From positions 62,001 to 126,000 of the forward strand of contig NZ_BDDT01000009.1 in the NCBI RefSeq assembly GCF_001661495.1: a stretch of 64,000 nt of DNA. Direction: 5' to 3'. This DNA is from Pseudoalteromonas prydzensis (GTDB lineage: Bacteria > Pseudomonadota > Gammaproteobacteria > Enterobacterales > Alteromonadaceae). Of the stretch, positions 16,961-26,057 are shown piece by piece. A model generated the notes under the pieces. The model was not told the DNA's origin. It was given only the letters and a program-made list of their open reading frames with translations, and did not search any database. Positions within the stretch are counted from its first letter, which is position 1, and every line of letters starts with the position of its first letter. A program made the translations under genes and the position numbers.

Positions 16961-18307
16961 ATGATAAAGCAACAAAAAACCTGTATTCAATTAGACATTT
17001 CACTCAACTGTGTAGAGGTTTTCGCTTATTTTGCTGATTTACCTTATGCAATACTGCTCGACTCTGCCAATAGCGAGCATGTAAATAGCCGTTATGATCT
17101 TATTGCGATAGCGCCTAGCCTACGCCTTGAGGTTAAAAATAATCACACCTATATTAATGACAAACTGACAACGCAAGACAGCTTCAGCGTCATCCAAAGC
17201 GAGCTTGCCAAGCTTGATAACAGTAAAGCACAGCACGACTTGCCGTTTAGTGGTGGTTGGCTGGGTTATTTTGGTTACGATTTAGGTCGCATAATTGAGC
17301 ACTTACCAAAGCAAGCTATTGATGATATTGCCATGCCACAAATGGCGATTGGCCTCTATCCAGATGCATTAATTTACGATAAGCAGCTCGGCCATTGGTT
17401 TTATATCGCGCAGCCAAATATTGATAGGCAGGCCCTGTATCTTGATCCGTTAGCAACGCAAGTGCCTGTTTATCCTGAGTTTGAAATAACCCGTGACTGG
17501 TCCTCCAATATGAGCCTTGCTCAATACAGCGATAAATTTGCCAGAATCCAAGCCTACCTAAAAAGTGGTGATTGCTACCAAATAAACTTAGCACAGCGCT
17601 TTTCGGCGCAATATCAAGGCTCGCCGTGGCAAGCGTATTGTACGCTTAGAGAAGCCAACAAAGCGCCATTCTCTAGTTTTATAAATCACCCCGATGGCGC
17701 TATTGTGTCTATTTCACCAGAGCGGTTTATCGCCATCAAGCAAGGCCACATTGAAACTAAGCCTATTAAAGGCACCTTGCCGCGCTGTAAAGACGCGCAA
17801 GAAGATGCCGCACAAGCCACTCGCTTACAAAATTCAGCAAAAGATCGCGCCGAGAATGTGATGATTGTAGATTTACTGCGTAACGATTTAGGTAAAGTTG
17901 CCAAGCCAGGCAGCGTACACGTACCTTCGTTGTTTGCAATTGAGAGCTTTCCAGCCGTGCATCATTTAGTTAGCACCGTGACAGCACAGTTAGCCGATGA
18001 TAAAACCGCAGTTGATCAGCTCAAAGCTGCTTTCCCCGGAGGCTCTATTACTGGCGCACCAAAAATACGCGCGATGGAAATTATTGAAGAATTAGAACCG
18101 CATCGCCGCAGTATTTACTGTGGCTCAATTGGTTACTTAAGTGCATGCGGCAACATGGATACCAGCATTACCATTCGCACCTTAGTCTGTCATAATCAAC
18201 ATATTTATTGTTGGGCTGGCGGCGGGATTGTGGCAGACTCTCAAGTGGATTTGGAATACCAAGAAACTTACGATAAAGTAAATAAAATTTTGCCTTTATT
18301 GAAGTAA
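16961..18307 (+). CDS. pabB: Aminodeoxychorismate synthase component I
   Basis: Makes 4-amino-4-deoxychorismate from chorismate with ammonia from PabA, the first committed step to p-aminobenzoate and folate. The 448-aa length and chorismate-binding domain fit: SGDCYQINLAQRF, the PabB-type PIKGTLPR (lysine nucleophile), NVMIVDLLRNDLG, GGSITGAPKIRAMEIIEELEP split over the active site, and YCGSIGYLS. These features favour PabB over anthranilate synthase TrpE. The start is supported by CAGGGT 10 bases upstream. A Nudix gene follows after 5 bp, likely in one operon. Confidence 0.93.
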   Translation: MIKQQKTCIQLDISLNCVEVFAYFADLPYAILLDSANSEHVNSRYDLIAIAPSLRLEVKNNHTYINDKLTTQDSFSVIQSELAKLDNSKAQHDLPFSGGWLGYFGYDLGRIIEHLPKQAIDDIAMPQMAIGLYPDALIYDKQLGHWFYIAQPNIDRQALYLDPLATQVPVYPEFEITRDWSSNMSLAQYSDKFARIQAYLKSGDCYQINLAQRFSAQYQGSPWQAYCTLREANKAPFSSFINHPDGAIVSISPERFIAIKQGHIETKPIKGTLPRCKDAQEDAAQATRLQNSAKDRAENVMIVDLLRNDLGKVAKPGSVHVPSLFAIESFPAVHHLVSTVTAQLADDKTAVDQLKAAFPGGSITGAPKIRAMEIIEELEPHRRSIYCGSIGYLSACGNMDTSITIRTLVCHNQHIYCWAGGGIVADSQVDLEYQETYDKVNKILPLLK

Positions 18308-18312
18308 CCCAT

Positions 18313-18897
18313 TTGAATAGCCAACAGCTTATAGCTCGTTTTCAGCTAACGGCGCCTAATACTGACATTCCAGCGCATCATGCTTATTTACAAGGCACTC
18401 AACGCGCCAGTGCCGTGATGCTGCCATTGATTGATATCGACAACATTGCGCACATTTTATTATGTAAACGCCCAACGTTTTTAAATCATCACCCTGGCGA
18501 AATTTGTTTGCCTGGCGGTAAATATGAACACAGTGATATCGATTTACGTAACACCGCCCTGCGCGAGTTACATGAGGAGCTTAATATTGCTGCTGAGAAT
18601 GTCCGTGTGATTGGCCAATTACCCGATTACTCTACCCTTACAGGCTTCACCATCACGCCATTTGTTGGTGTGCTCGCAGCAAACACCCAGTGGCATCCCG
18701 ATCACAATGAAGTTGCGGCAAGTTTTTTACTACCCGTAAATACTTTAGCGAATGTAAACAATTGGCAACCCTTGCATTTTGAGCGACGCGGAAAGGTAAT
18801 TACTTTACAAGGCTTTTCAACCCCTTACGGATTGCTCTGGGGGGCAACGGCTAGCATTATAAAAAACTTTACAAAACAGCTCGCCATACCAGTTTAA
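18313..18897 (+). CDS. nudL: Nudix hydrolase, CoA-diphosphatase type
   Basis: A 194-aa Nudix protein. It carries the CoA-pyrophosphatase signature LCKRPTFLNHHPGEICLPGG followed by a variant Nudix box TALRELHEELNI. Family enzymes split CoA to phosphopantetheine and 3',5'-ADP. It starts with TTG directly after pabB and GAAGTAA overlapping the pabB stop can serve as the ribosome site. The same pabB-nudL order occurs in E. coli, supporting the call. Confidence 0.88.
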   Translation: MNSQQLIARFQLTAPNTDIPAHHAYLQGTQRASAVMLPLIDIDNIAHILLCKRPTFLNHHPGEICLPGGKYEHSDIDLRNTALRELHEELNIAAENVRVIGQLPDYSTLTGFTITPFVGVLAANTQWHPDHNEVAASFLLPVNTLANVNNWQPLHFERRGKVITLQGFSTPYGLLWGATASIIKNFTKQLAIPV

Positions 18898-18996
18898 ATC
18901 TCTGCCACAAATGGTTACAAGGGTACAATTACGGGTTATTATGTGCGACCGTTCAAAGGCAGCAATCGTGCTGAGTAAAAGTAGAGTAAAGTTATT

Positions 18997-20373
18997 ATGA
19001 TCAGTGCATTTGATATGTTTAGTATTGGCATTGGCCCGTCGTCTTCACACACAGTCGGTCCTATGCGTGCATCGCGTTTATTCGTTAACGAACTACAACA
19101 ACAAAATTTATTAACCGATGTCACCAGCGTTAAAGTTGAGCTATATGGTTCATTAGGCCAAACCGGCATTGGCCATGGCTCTGGTAAAGCCGTTATTTTA
19201 GGGCTTGCCGGTTATGATCCAGAAACCATAGATGCTGATTTAGTTGACGAGATCCTCGCTAAAATTGAAAACGAACAAGTTATCTATTTAAATCAAGTTC
19301 ATAAAGCTAAGTTCCCAAAACAAGGGGCGATCGTATTTCATCGTCGCAAAACTTTACCTAAACACTCAAATGCCATGGAAATCATTGCATTCAAAGGTGA
19401 CGAAAAACTCCACAGTAAAGTATATTACTCAATTGGTGGCGGCTTTATTGTTACCGATGAAGAATTTGAAAAAGAAAAACAAGCAGCACTGGATATTCGC
19501 GAAGAAAACCCAGCCCCCTTTCCTTTTGGCAGCGCCAAAGAATTGCTTGAGATGTGTAAAGAGTCGGGTTTTAGCGTATCAAGCTTGATGATGAAAAATG
19601 AAAAAACGCTGCGCACAGAAGATGAAATCAAAGATGAGCTATTCAATATTTGGCAAGTAATGAAAGCCTGTATTGAACGCGGTATGCGCACCGAAGGCAT
19701 TTTACCCGGTGGTTTAAAAGTAAAACGCCGTGCTCCGAGTTTGTATTTAAAGCTCAATATTGAAGTAAGTAACGATCCTCTGCGAGCCATGGACTGGGTC
19801 GACTTATTTGCCCTTGCCGTTAACGAAGAAAACGCCGCCGGTGGCCGTGTGGTTACGGCACCGACTAATGGCGCTGCGGGCATTTTACCTGCGGTACTTA
19901 TGTACTATCACACCTTTATTAAAGAAGTTGACCGCGATATTGCAACGCGCTACTTACTCACTGCTGCTGCGATTGGCATCTTATATAAAAAGAATGCCTC
20001 AATTTCAGGCGCTGAAGTAGGTTGCCAAGGTGAAGTAGGTGTTGCCTGCTCTATGGCTGCGGGTGCACTGACAGAAATTGTTGGTGGCAGCGTATTACAT
20101 GTTGAAAATGCCGCCGAGATTGGCATGGAACATAACCTAGGTTTAACCTGCGATCCGGTCGGTGGCTTAGTACAAGTGCCCTGTATTGAACGTAATGCAA
20201 TGGGCGCGATTAAAGCGATTAACGCATCACGCTTAGCTATTCGTGGCAGTGGCGAGCAAAAGGTATCACTGGATAAAGTGATCAAAACCATGCTCGATAC
20301 AGGTAATGATATGAAAACCAAATACAAAGAAACCGCACGGGGTGGTTTGGCTGTTAACATTATTGAATGCTAA
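18997..20373 (+). CDS. sdaA: L-serine ammonia-lyase (iron-sulfur)
   Basis: Deaminates L-serine to pyruvate and ammonia with a 4Fe-4S cluster. At 458 aa it is the one-chain type with fused beta and alpha domains. N-terminal [20 protein letters not shown] is the family hallmark. The cluster cysteines lie in [19 protein letters not shown] and VQVPCIERN. It follows nudL by 99 bp with its own spacing, and ends at a strong terminator shared with convergent cysB. It links serine to pyruvate; no serine transporter is adjacent. Confidence 0.94.
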   Translation: MISAFDMFSIGIGPSSSHTVGPMRASRLFVNELQQQNLLTDVTSVKVELYGSLGQTGIGHGSGKAVILGLAGYDPETIDADLVDEILAKIENEQVIYLNQVHKAKFPKQGAIVFHRRKTLPKHSNAMEIIAFKGDEKLHSKVYYSIGGGFIVTDEEFEKEKQAALDIREENPAPFPFGSAKELLEMCKESGFSVSSLMMKNEKTLRTEDEIKDELFNIWQVMKACIERGMRTEGILPGGLKVKRRAPSLYLKLNIEVSNDPLRAMDWVDLFALAVNEENAAGGRVVTAPTNGAAGILPAVLMYYHTFIKEVDRDIATRYLLTAAAIGILYKKNASISGAEVGCQGEVGVACSMAAGALTEIVGGSVLHVENAAEIGMEHNLGLTCDPVGGLVQVPCIERNAMGAIKAINASRLAIRGSGEQKVSLDKVIKTMLDTGNDMKTKYKETARGGLAVNIIEC

Positions 20374-20388
20374 TTTTTTAGGATGATA

Positions 20389-20413
20389 AAAAAGCCGCAT
20401 TATGCGGCTTTTT
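20389..20413. terminator. Bidirectional terminator between sdaA and cysB
   Basis: Stem AAAAAGCCGCAT / ATGCGGCTTTTT, 12 bp, separated by a single base (so the real loop opens the inner pairs). It works on both strands between two convergent genes. Confidence 0.92.
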
Positions 20414-20427
20414 CTTTATAAAATTAG

Positions 20428-21723
<1,296 letters not shown>

Positions 21724-22482
21724 ATGATCGTTTCTATTATTATTATGTTGATTGTTGCACTTATCGTCATTGCCCTGTGGGTTAGTGCGGTACAACAGCA
21801 TAAAGAGAAACAAGAGACAGAACGCCGTAAAGATTTAACTAAACAAAAAAAAATCATTGAAGAATCCGAAGACGTATTACTAAATAGCGCTAACATCCCC
21901 ATGTCTGAGAATATTTTACGTATTCTGCAGCGCCGTATTCACGATGCGCTTGTAACTATGGTGCAACTTTCTCCCAATTCTAAAGAATTAAAAAACCGCT
22001 TAAAAGAAGCAAAAGAACGTTTGGGCAACCCACTTGACGCCACTAATTCAGAAAACTTAGTGTTACCTGATAACGACAAGCAATTGATATCACTGATCCA
22101 AGGTATTAAAAAATTACGCGCAGTGCTTCGCTCAGAACACGGTAAAGGTAAAGTAGATAGCCAAGTTTTTGTTGCTGAAGATAAGCGTTTAGAAAAACTA
22201 CAATTAAGAATTAATATTGAAAGCCAAATTAAACGCGGTATTTCTGCTCGTTCAGCCAACATGGTGGGCTCTGCACGTCAATACTTTGAAAAAGCCTACG
22301 CAACTGTATCTGCTGTGGCTTATAGCGATGACTACATCACTGGTAAACGTCAAGAATTAGAGGGTTACTTAGAAGCCATTAGTACTGAGTTAAAAGCATC
22401 GAATGCAACGGCACTGAAGAAAAAAGCCGAGCAAGAGCAAGACGATTTAGACGTATTATTTGCACCAAAGAAAAAGTGGTAA
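21724..22482 (+). CDS. Membrane-anchored coiled-coil protein, unknown function
   Basis: A 252-aa protein I cannot name. A single N-terminal transmembrane helix (residues ~2-21, MIVSIIIMLIVALIVIALWV) is followed by a highly charged cytoplasmic region rich in Lys and Glu with coiled-coil character (residues 24-60 and 75-100). Two further helical segments follow (~120-150, ~160-230), and an acidic/lysine tail ends in APKKKW. The ordered helices with few aromatics suggest a scaffold or TPR-like role. It is a monocistronic gene whose last codons form the stem of its own terminator. Confidence 0.75.
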   Translation: MIVSIIIMLIVALIVIALWVSAVQQHKEKQETERRKDLTKQKKIIEESEDVLLNSANIPMSENILRILQRRIHDALVTMVQLSPNSKELKNRLKEAKERLGNPLDATNSENLVLPDNDKQLISLIQGIKKLRAVLRSEHGKGKVDSQVFVAEDKRLEKLQLRINIESQIKRGISARSANMVGSARQYFEKAYATVSAVAYSDDYITGKRQELEGYLEAISTELKASNATALKKKAEQEQDDLDVLFAPKKKW

Positions 22483-22497
22483 AACCACTTTTTCTTT
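22467..22497. terminator. Terminator overlapping the 3' end of the coiled-coil gene
   Basis: A perfect 14-bp stem AAAGAAAAAGTGGT / ACCACTTTTTCTTT with a 3-nt loop. The stop codon TAA (22480-22482) lies at the loop, so the stem is partly coding (KKW end). It also ends the convergent purine permease transcript. Confidence 0.88.
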
Positions 22498-22519
22498 GTC
22501 GTAATTGTTAGAAATCGAA

Positions 22520-23812
22520 TTATGATAAAAACGCAAATTTAACCACAAACATTGCCGTTAAGATCCACACACTGATACTTACCTCATCACGTTTGCCACA
22601 CAATACTTTTACAGCCGTATACGAAATAAAGCCAAGTGCAATGCCATGTGCAATTGAAAACGTCAGAGGGGTCATTAGTAATACTACACTCACTGGTATT
22701 GCATCAGTCATGTCATCCCAATTTACAAACTTGAGATTCTGTAACATCAATACTGCCACATATAAAATAGCGCCCGCAGTTGCATACGCTGGGACCATTT
22801 TAGCCAGTGGTGCAAAAAACATCATCAATAAAAAACACAGGCCAACAACAACGGCTGTTAAACCTGTACGACCACCAGCAGAAACACCTGCGACAGATTC
22901 TATGTATGATGTTGTTGTAGAAGTACCAAGCACTGCGCCTGCAATCGTTGCTGAACTATCTGCACTTAATGCACGGCCTAAACGCGGCATGTTGCCTTTT
23001 TCATCAGCAAGGCCCGCTTTTTGTGTAACTGCAACCAAAGTCCCTGAGGTATCAAATAAATCGACAAACAAAAAAGCAAAAATAACACTGAGCATAGACA
23101 ACTCAAGAGCCGCTGCAAAGTCAAGTTGCATAAAGGTTGGTAGGATTGAAGGTGGCATAGACATCACACCTTGATACTCAACTAAACCTAAACTTAATGC
23201 AATGGCAGTAACTAATAAGATACTGATCAGTACGCCACTTTTAAAATCACGATACAACAAAGCTGCAATAACAAAAAAGCTAAAAATTGCCAATAATGGC
23301 CCTGCAGCTGTGATGTCACCCAACTGCACTAAAGTCGCAGGGCTTGCCACTATGATGCCGGCATTTTTTAGTGCGATTAACGCTAAGAATGCGCCAATTC
23401 CCGTGGCTATTGCTTGTTTTAAAACCAACGGTATTGCATTAATGATCCACTCTCTGACTTTAAACAAACTTAAAAACAAAAAGATACAACCTGACATAAA
23501 CACCGCACCTAACGCAGCCTGCCAGGTATAGCCCATGCCAAGTACAACGCCATAAGTAAAAAAGGCATTGAGCCCCATACCTGGCGCCAGCGCTAACGGA
23601 TAATTAGCCCAAAGACCCATAATAAAACAACCAATTGCGGCAGCTATACAGGTTGCAACAAACGCCGCGCCCTGATCCATACCCGCTTCGGCTAACATAG
23701 CAGGGTTTACAAAAACAATATAAACCATAGTAATAAATGTTGTGAGGCCAGCAATACATTCACGACGCACAGTTGAATTGTGGTCGCTAATTTTAAATAA
23801 CGCGTCAAGCAT
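22520..23812 (-). CDS. NCS2-family purine/hypoxanthine-guanine or adenine permease (AzgA-like)
   Basis: Polytopic transporter (430 aa) of the NCS2 group including E. coli AdeP/PurP and GhxP/GhxQ. The N-terminus RRECIAGLTTFITMVYIVFVN and ALAPGMGLNAFFTYGVVLGMGYTW are strong AzgA-type signatures. Later motifs are FLFVDLFDTSGTLVAVTQKAGL and ALSADSSATIAGAVLGTSTTTSYIES. It carries nucleobases with protons across the inner membrane. Whether it prefers adenine or guanine/hypoxanthine cannot be decided by eye. I saw no purine riboswitch in its leader. Confidence 0.9.
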   Translation of the reverse strand: MLDALFKISDHNSTVRRECIAGLTTFITMVYIVFVNPAMLAEAGMDQGAAFVATCIAAAIGCFIMGLWANYPLALAPGMGLNAFFTYGVVLGMGYTWQAALGAVFMSGCIFLFLSLFKVREWIINAIPLVLKQAIATGIGAFLALIALKNAGIIVASPATLVQLGDITAAGPLLAIFSFFVIAALLYRDFKSGVLISILLVTAIALSLGLVEYQGVMSMPPSILPTFMQLDFAAALELSMLSVIFAFLFVDLFDTSGTLVAVTQKAGLADEKGNMPRLGRALSADSSATIAGAVLGTSTTTSYIESVAGVSAGGRTGLTAVVVGLCFLLMMFFAPLAKMVPAYATAGAILYVAVLMLQNLKFVNWDDMTDAIPVSVVLLMTPLTFSIAHGIALGFISYTAVKVLCGKRDEVSISVWILTAMFVVKFAFLS

Positions 23813-23939
23813 AGATGAGTTTCATTGTAGATAAGAATAATTGTGTAATTTTATCATATATTTCAAGAATAGCAGGACATTTTACCTTGTATTAGTCTAA
23901 ACTTACGCGGTAATAGACAACAATAATATATGTGGCACT

Positions 23940-24395
23940 ATGACAGATACCTCACCTATTGGCTTAGATTTAGAACAACAGCTAGATAACGTTTTATCGT
24001 TTATCACTCAACCAAACAGCACCCCACACAGTGATGTTAAAGCTGATACACCAGAAAACACCGTGAATAAAGCACTCTATTATTTGAAAAATGAACAACC
24101 TCCCCTCGCCGCTAAATGGATGCGATTGGCAGCGATGTCAGGAAATCACCGAGCACAATTTTATCTTGGCTTATTTTTTATCAAGGGCCAAGGCGTGCCA
24201 AATAGTGTATTTCATGGTGCAGTATGGCTAAGTTTAGCCAGCAGCCAAGGTTATGAACCTGCTACAGCAGCCCTTACAGATCTACGTAAGCATCTGAGCA
24301 CACGTCGCTTTAAAGACGCCCAGTGCTATGCTGCAACACTGTATGAACAGATCCATCAACAGCAATTTTCACATCTGATCCCAACTACTGTATAA
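23940..24395 (+). CDS. Short Sel1-repeat protein
   Basis: A 151-aa cytoplasmic protein with about two Sel1-like (TPR-related) repeats: AAKWMRLAAMSGNHRAQFYLG and GVPNSVFHGAVWLSLASSQGYEPA (residues ~55-110). The N-terminal 45 residues are polar and unstructured. Sel1 proteins act as protein-binding scaffolds; no partner is evident. It lies divergent from the purine permease and upstream of the SulA-like gene, with 225 bp between. Confidence 0.82.
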   Translation: MTDTSPIGLDLEQQLDNVLSFITQPNSTPHSDVKADTPENTVNKALYYLKNEQPPLAAKWMRLAAMSGNHRAQFYLGLFFIKGQGVPNSVFHGAVWLSLASSQGYEPATAALTDLRKHLSTRRFKDAQCYAATLYEQIHQQQFSHLIPTTV

Positions 24396-24577
24396 AAAAG
24401 TGATAACCGGCTGTTCATATCGTGCAAAATACAAACATCACCACAAACAAACTAACCGCTTGATTTTTAAATAATATTTAATTTTAACTACCTCTTTCAT
24501 GCTTACATTAGCCTGCCAAGGTTGTAAATCGTATAAAAAATTAGCAGAAAAAACTTGCACCAAACAACTGTATAAAC

Positions 24578-24610
24578 TACTGTATACACATACTGTATAA
24601 ACAACCAGTG
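24578..24610. promoter_or_regulatory. Overlapping LexA (SOS) boxes
   Basis: TACTGTATACACATACTGTA at 24578-24597 fits the CTGT-N8-ACAG rule with one change (ACTG). A second, at 24591-24610, is CTGT-N8-CCAG, also one change. They lie immediately before the SulA-like gene. A third CTGTATAAAC copy just upstream (24568) repeats the left half-site. A weak -35 TTGCAC (24555-24560) with 17-bp spacing to TACTGT suggests the boxes cover the promoter. Confidence 0.78.
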
Positions 24611-24620
24611 AGTGAACATT

Positions 24621-25055
24621 ATGTTACAGCCAATTACCGTAAGAACTGTTAAAAGCTACCAACAAGATAACCAAAGCGCATCAGTTAACTTAATTCAAAT
24701 TGAAGATGAGATCTCAGCAACGTTTGAATTGCTAAAGGTATTGCACCATTACAATAATCAAAATGCATGGACATTGCTAATTGCACCCGATCATGTACCG
24801 AGTAAAGCACTACTTGATTCATGTTCGATTGATACCAGTAAGTTACTAGTAATACGCCAAAAGCACCTTGTTAATTTAGCGTATGTTTTAAACTCTGCAT
24901 TACATAATGGGAATTTTGCAGCAGTGATCACTTGGACAGATATCGTAAAAGATAATCAAATTGCTGATCTATCGTTAAACTTAGACCAAGCAAGTGCCAA
25001 GCTATACTGCTTCACTAAAACCCAGCAAAGTAACGATATGGCATTGGCGCAATAA
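24621..25055 (+). CDS. sulA: SulA-like SOS cell division inhibitor
   Basis: A 144-aa RecA-like-fold protein I identify as a distant SulA homologue. The central region aligns by eye with E. coli SulA: TLLIAPDHVPSKALLDSCSI against LWLTPQQKLSREWVQASGL, and LNSALHNGNFAAVITW against VRALRTGNYSVVIGW. SulA blocks FtsZ polymerisation during DNA damage and is then degraded by Lon. The LexA boxes directly upstream support the role. The start is the ATG at 24621; a GTG at 24612 overlaps the second box by spacing and is less likely. Unlike in many relatives, lexA is not next door. Confidence 0.8.
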   Translation: MLQPITVRTVKSYQQDNQSASVNLIQIEDEISATFELLKVLHHYNNQNAWTLLIAPDHVPSKALLDSCSIDTSKLLVIRQKHLVNLAYVLNSALHNGNFAAVITWTDIVKDNQIADLSLNLDQASAKLYCFTKTQQSNDMALAQ

Positions 25056-25092
25056 GCTGTTAAAATAACGTTTTTGAATCAAACGATTTAAC

Positions 25093-25572
25093 ATGACTTC
25101 ACTTACCGACAGTAATTGCTTATGCGGCAGTCAACATAGTTATCAAGACTGCTGCCAAAAGCTTCATTTAGGCACAGAGCAAGCAACCACGGCAGAGCAA
25201 CTTATGCGATCTCGCTATGCCGCCTATGCATTAAAAAATGCCAAATATATATACCAAACTTATGCCCAAGAAAAACAAGCTGAAAATCCAGTCAAAGAAA
25301 TCACTGAGTTTGCCAACAGCTGCCGCTTTATTCAATTAGACGTGATCAATGCCGAACAACACGAGTCGACTGCGGATGTTGAATTTTGCGTTAGTTATTT
25401 TTATCAAAATCTATTTTGCCAGCTGCATGAAAAATCAAATTTTATAAAAGAAGCAGGATTATGGCGCTATCTAGATGGTGAGATTTTCCCAGTTGCAGAT
25501 ATAAAAGTTAACCGTAATGATAAATGCCCATGTGGTAGTGGTAAAAAATATAAAAAGTGCCATAGCGTGTAG
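25093..25572 (+). CDS. ychJ: YchJ family SEC-C metal-binding protein
   Basis: UPF0225 family protein, 159 aa. It has two zinc-type cysteine clusters: an N-terminal CLCGSQHSYQDCC (residues ~9-21) and a C-terminal SEC-C motif CPCGSGKKYKKCH (residues ~145-157). In between is the family string AEQLMRSRYAAYAL and a NTF2-like domain. Function is unknown; SEC-C is the SecA/SecB-interaction zinc finger type. It is 37 bp after the SulA-like gene and may share its transcript, but has no own LexA box. Confidence 0.9.
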   Translation: MTSLTDSNCLCGSQHSYQDCCQKLHLGTEQATTAEQLMRSRYAAYALKNAKYIYQTYAQEKQAENPVKEITEFANSCRFIQLDVINAEQHESTADVEFCVSYFYQNLFCQLHEKSNFIKEAGLWRYLDGEIFPVADIKVNRNDKCPCGSGKKYKKCHSV

Positions 25573-26057
25573 ATAATTCCTTGTATAAATTAATGCTGCA
25601 AAGAGCATTCATGCAGCATATACCCACAAACAACCCTAGAGTGCCCCCTTAAACTGTTATAGCGCTCAGCATTAACGTTATTATTTATGTGCTGAGGACC
25701 CTTTCCCACCAAAATAAAGGGAACAAATGTTAATTTAATAAAATCATGAATGAAACCTTCTTAAACAAAAATTAAAAATCAAACTTGTTATTATTGTCAT
25801 TTATTTTTACACCACAAAAAATACATAACATAATGATTTAAATTAATTAAAGCCATTTAGAAACAAATAAAACAAGCCTAAATAATGAATTGAAAACTAA
25901 AAAATCAGTAATTAATATTGCTAAAGATTATATTTACCGCAATAATGCCACCGGTAGCACTGCAGTACAAGCATTAAAAAACTTGATTGTGTTAACTAAT
26001 TTTACAATTAATTAATCTAATTGTTTTGATCTAAACACACAATTATTAGGAACAACA
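25573..26057. other. 485-bp AT-rich gene-free region before the pectate lyase gene
   Basis: No gene seen in either strand. A hairpin ATGCTGCA / TGCAGCAT (25593-25619) without a T-tract may end the ychJ transcript. The rest is very AT-rich with no clear operator; it probably holds the pectate lyase promoter and a long leader. GGAAC just before the ATG at 26058 is its ribosome site. Confidence 0.55.

Noticed and set aside
22593..23531. Long open frames antisense to the purine permease
   Set aside because: They mirror the codon structure of the permease and resemble no protein.
23813..23939. Purine riboswitch ahead of the NCS2 permease
   Set aside because: No three-way junction or conserved loop-loop bases can be drawn in the 127-bp gap.
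24568..24608. CRISPR-like or iteron array from the CTGTATA repeats
   Set aside because: Only three copies with 12-13 bp spacing; overlapping LexA boxes explain them better, and no replication gene is near.
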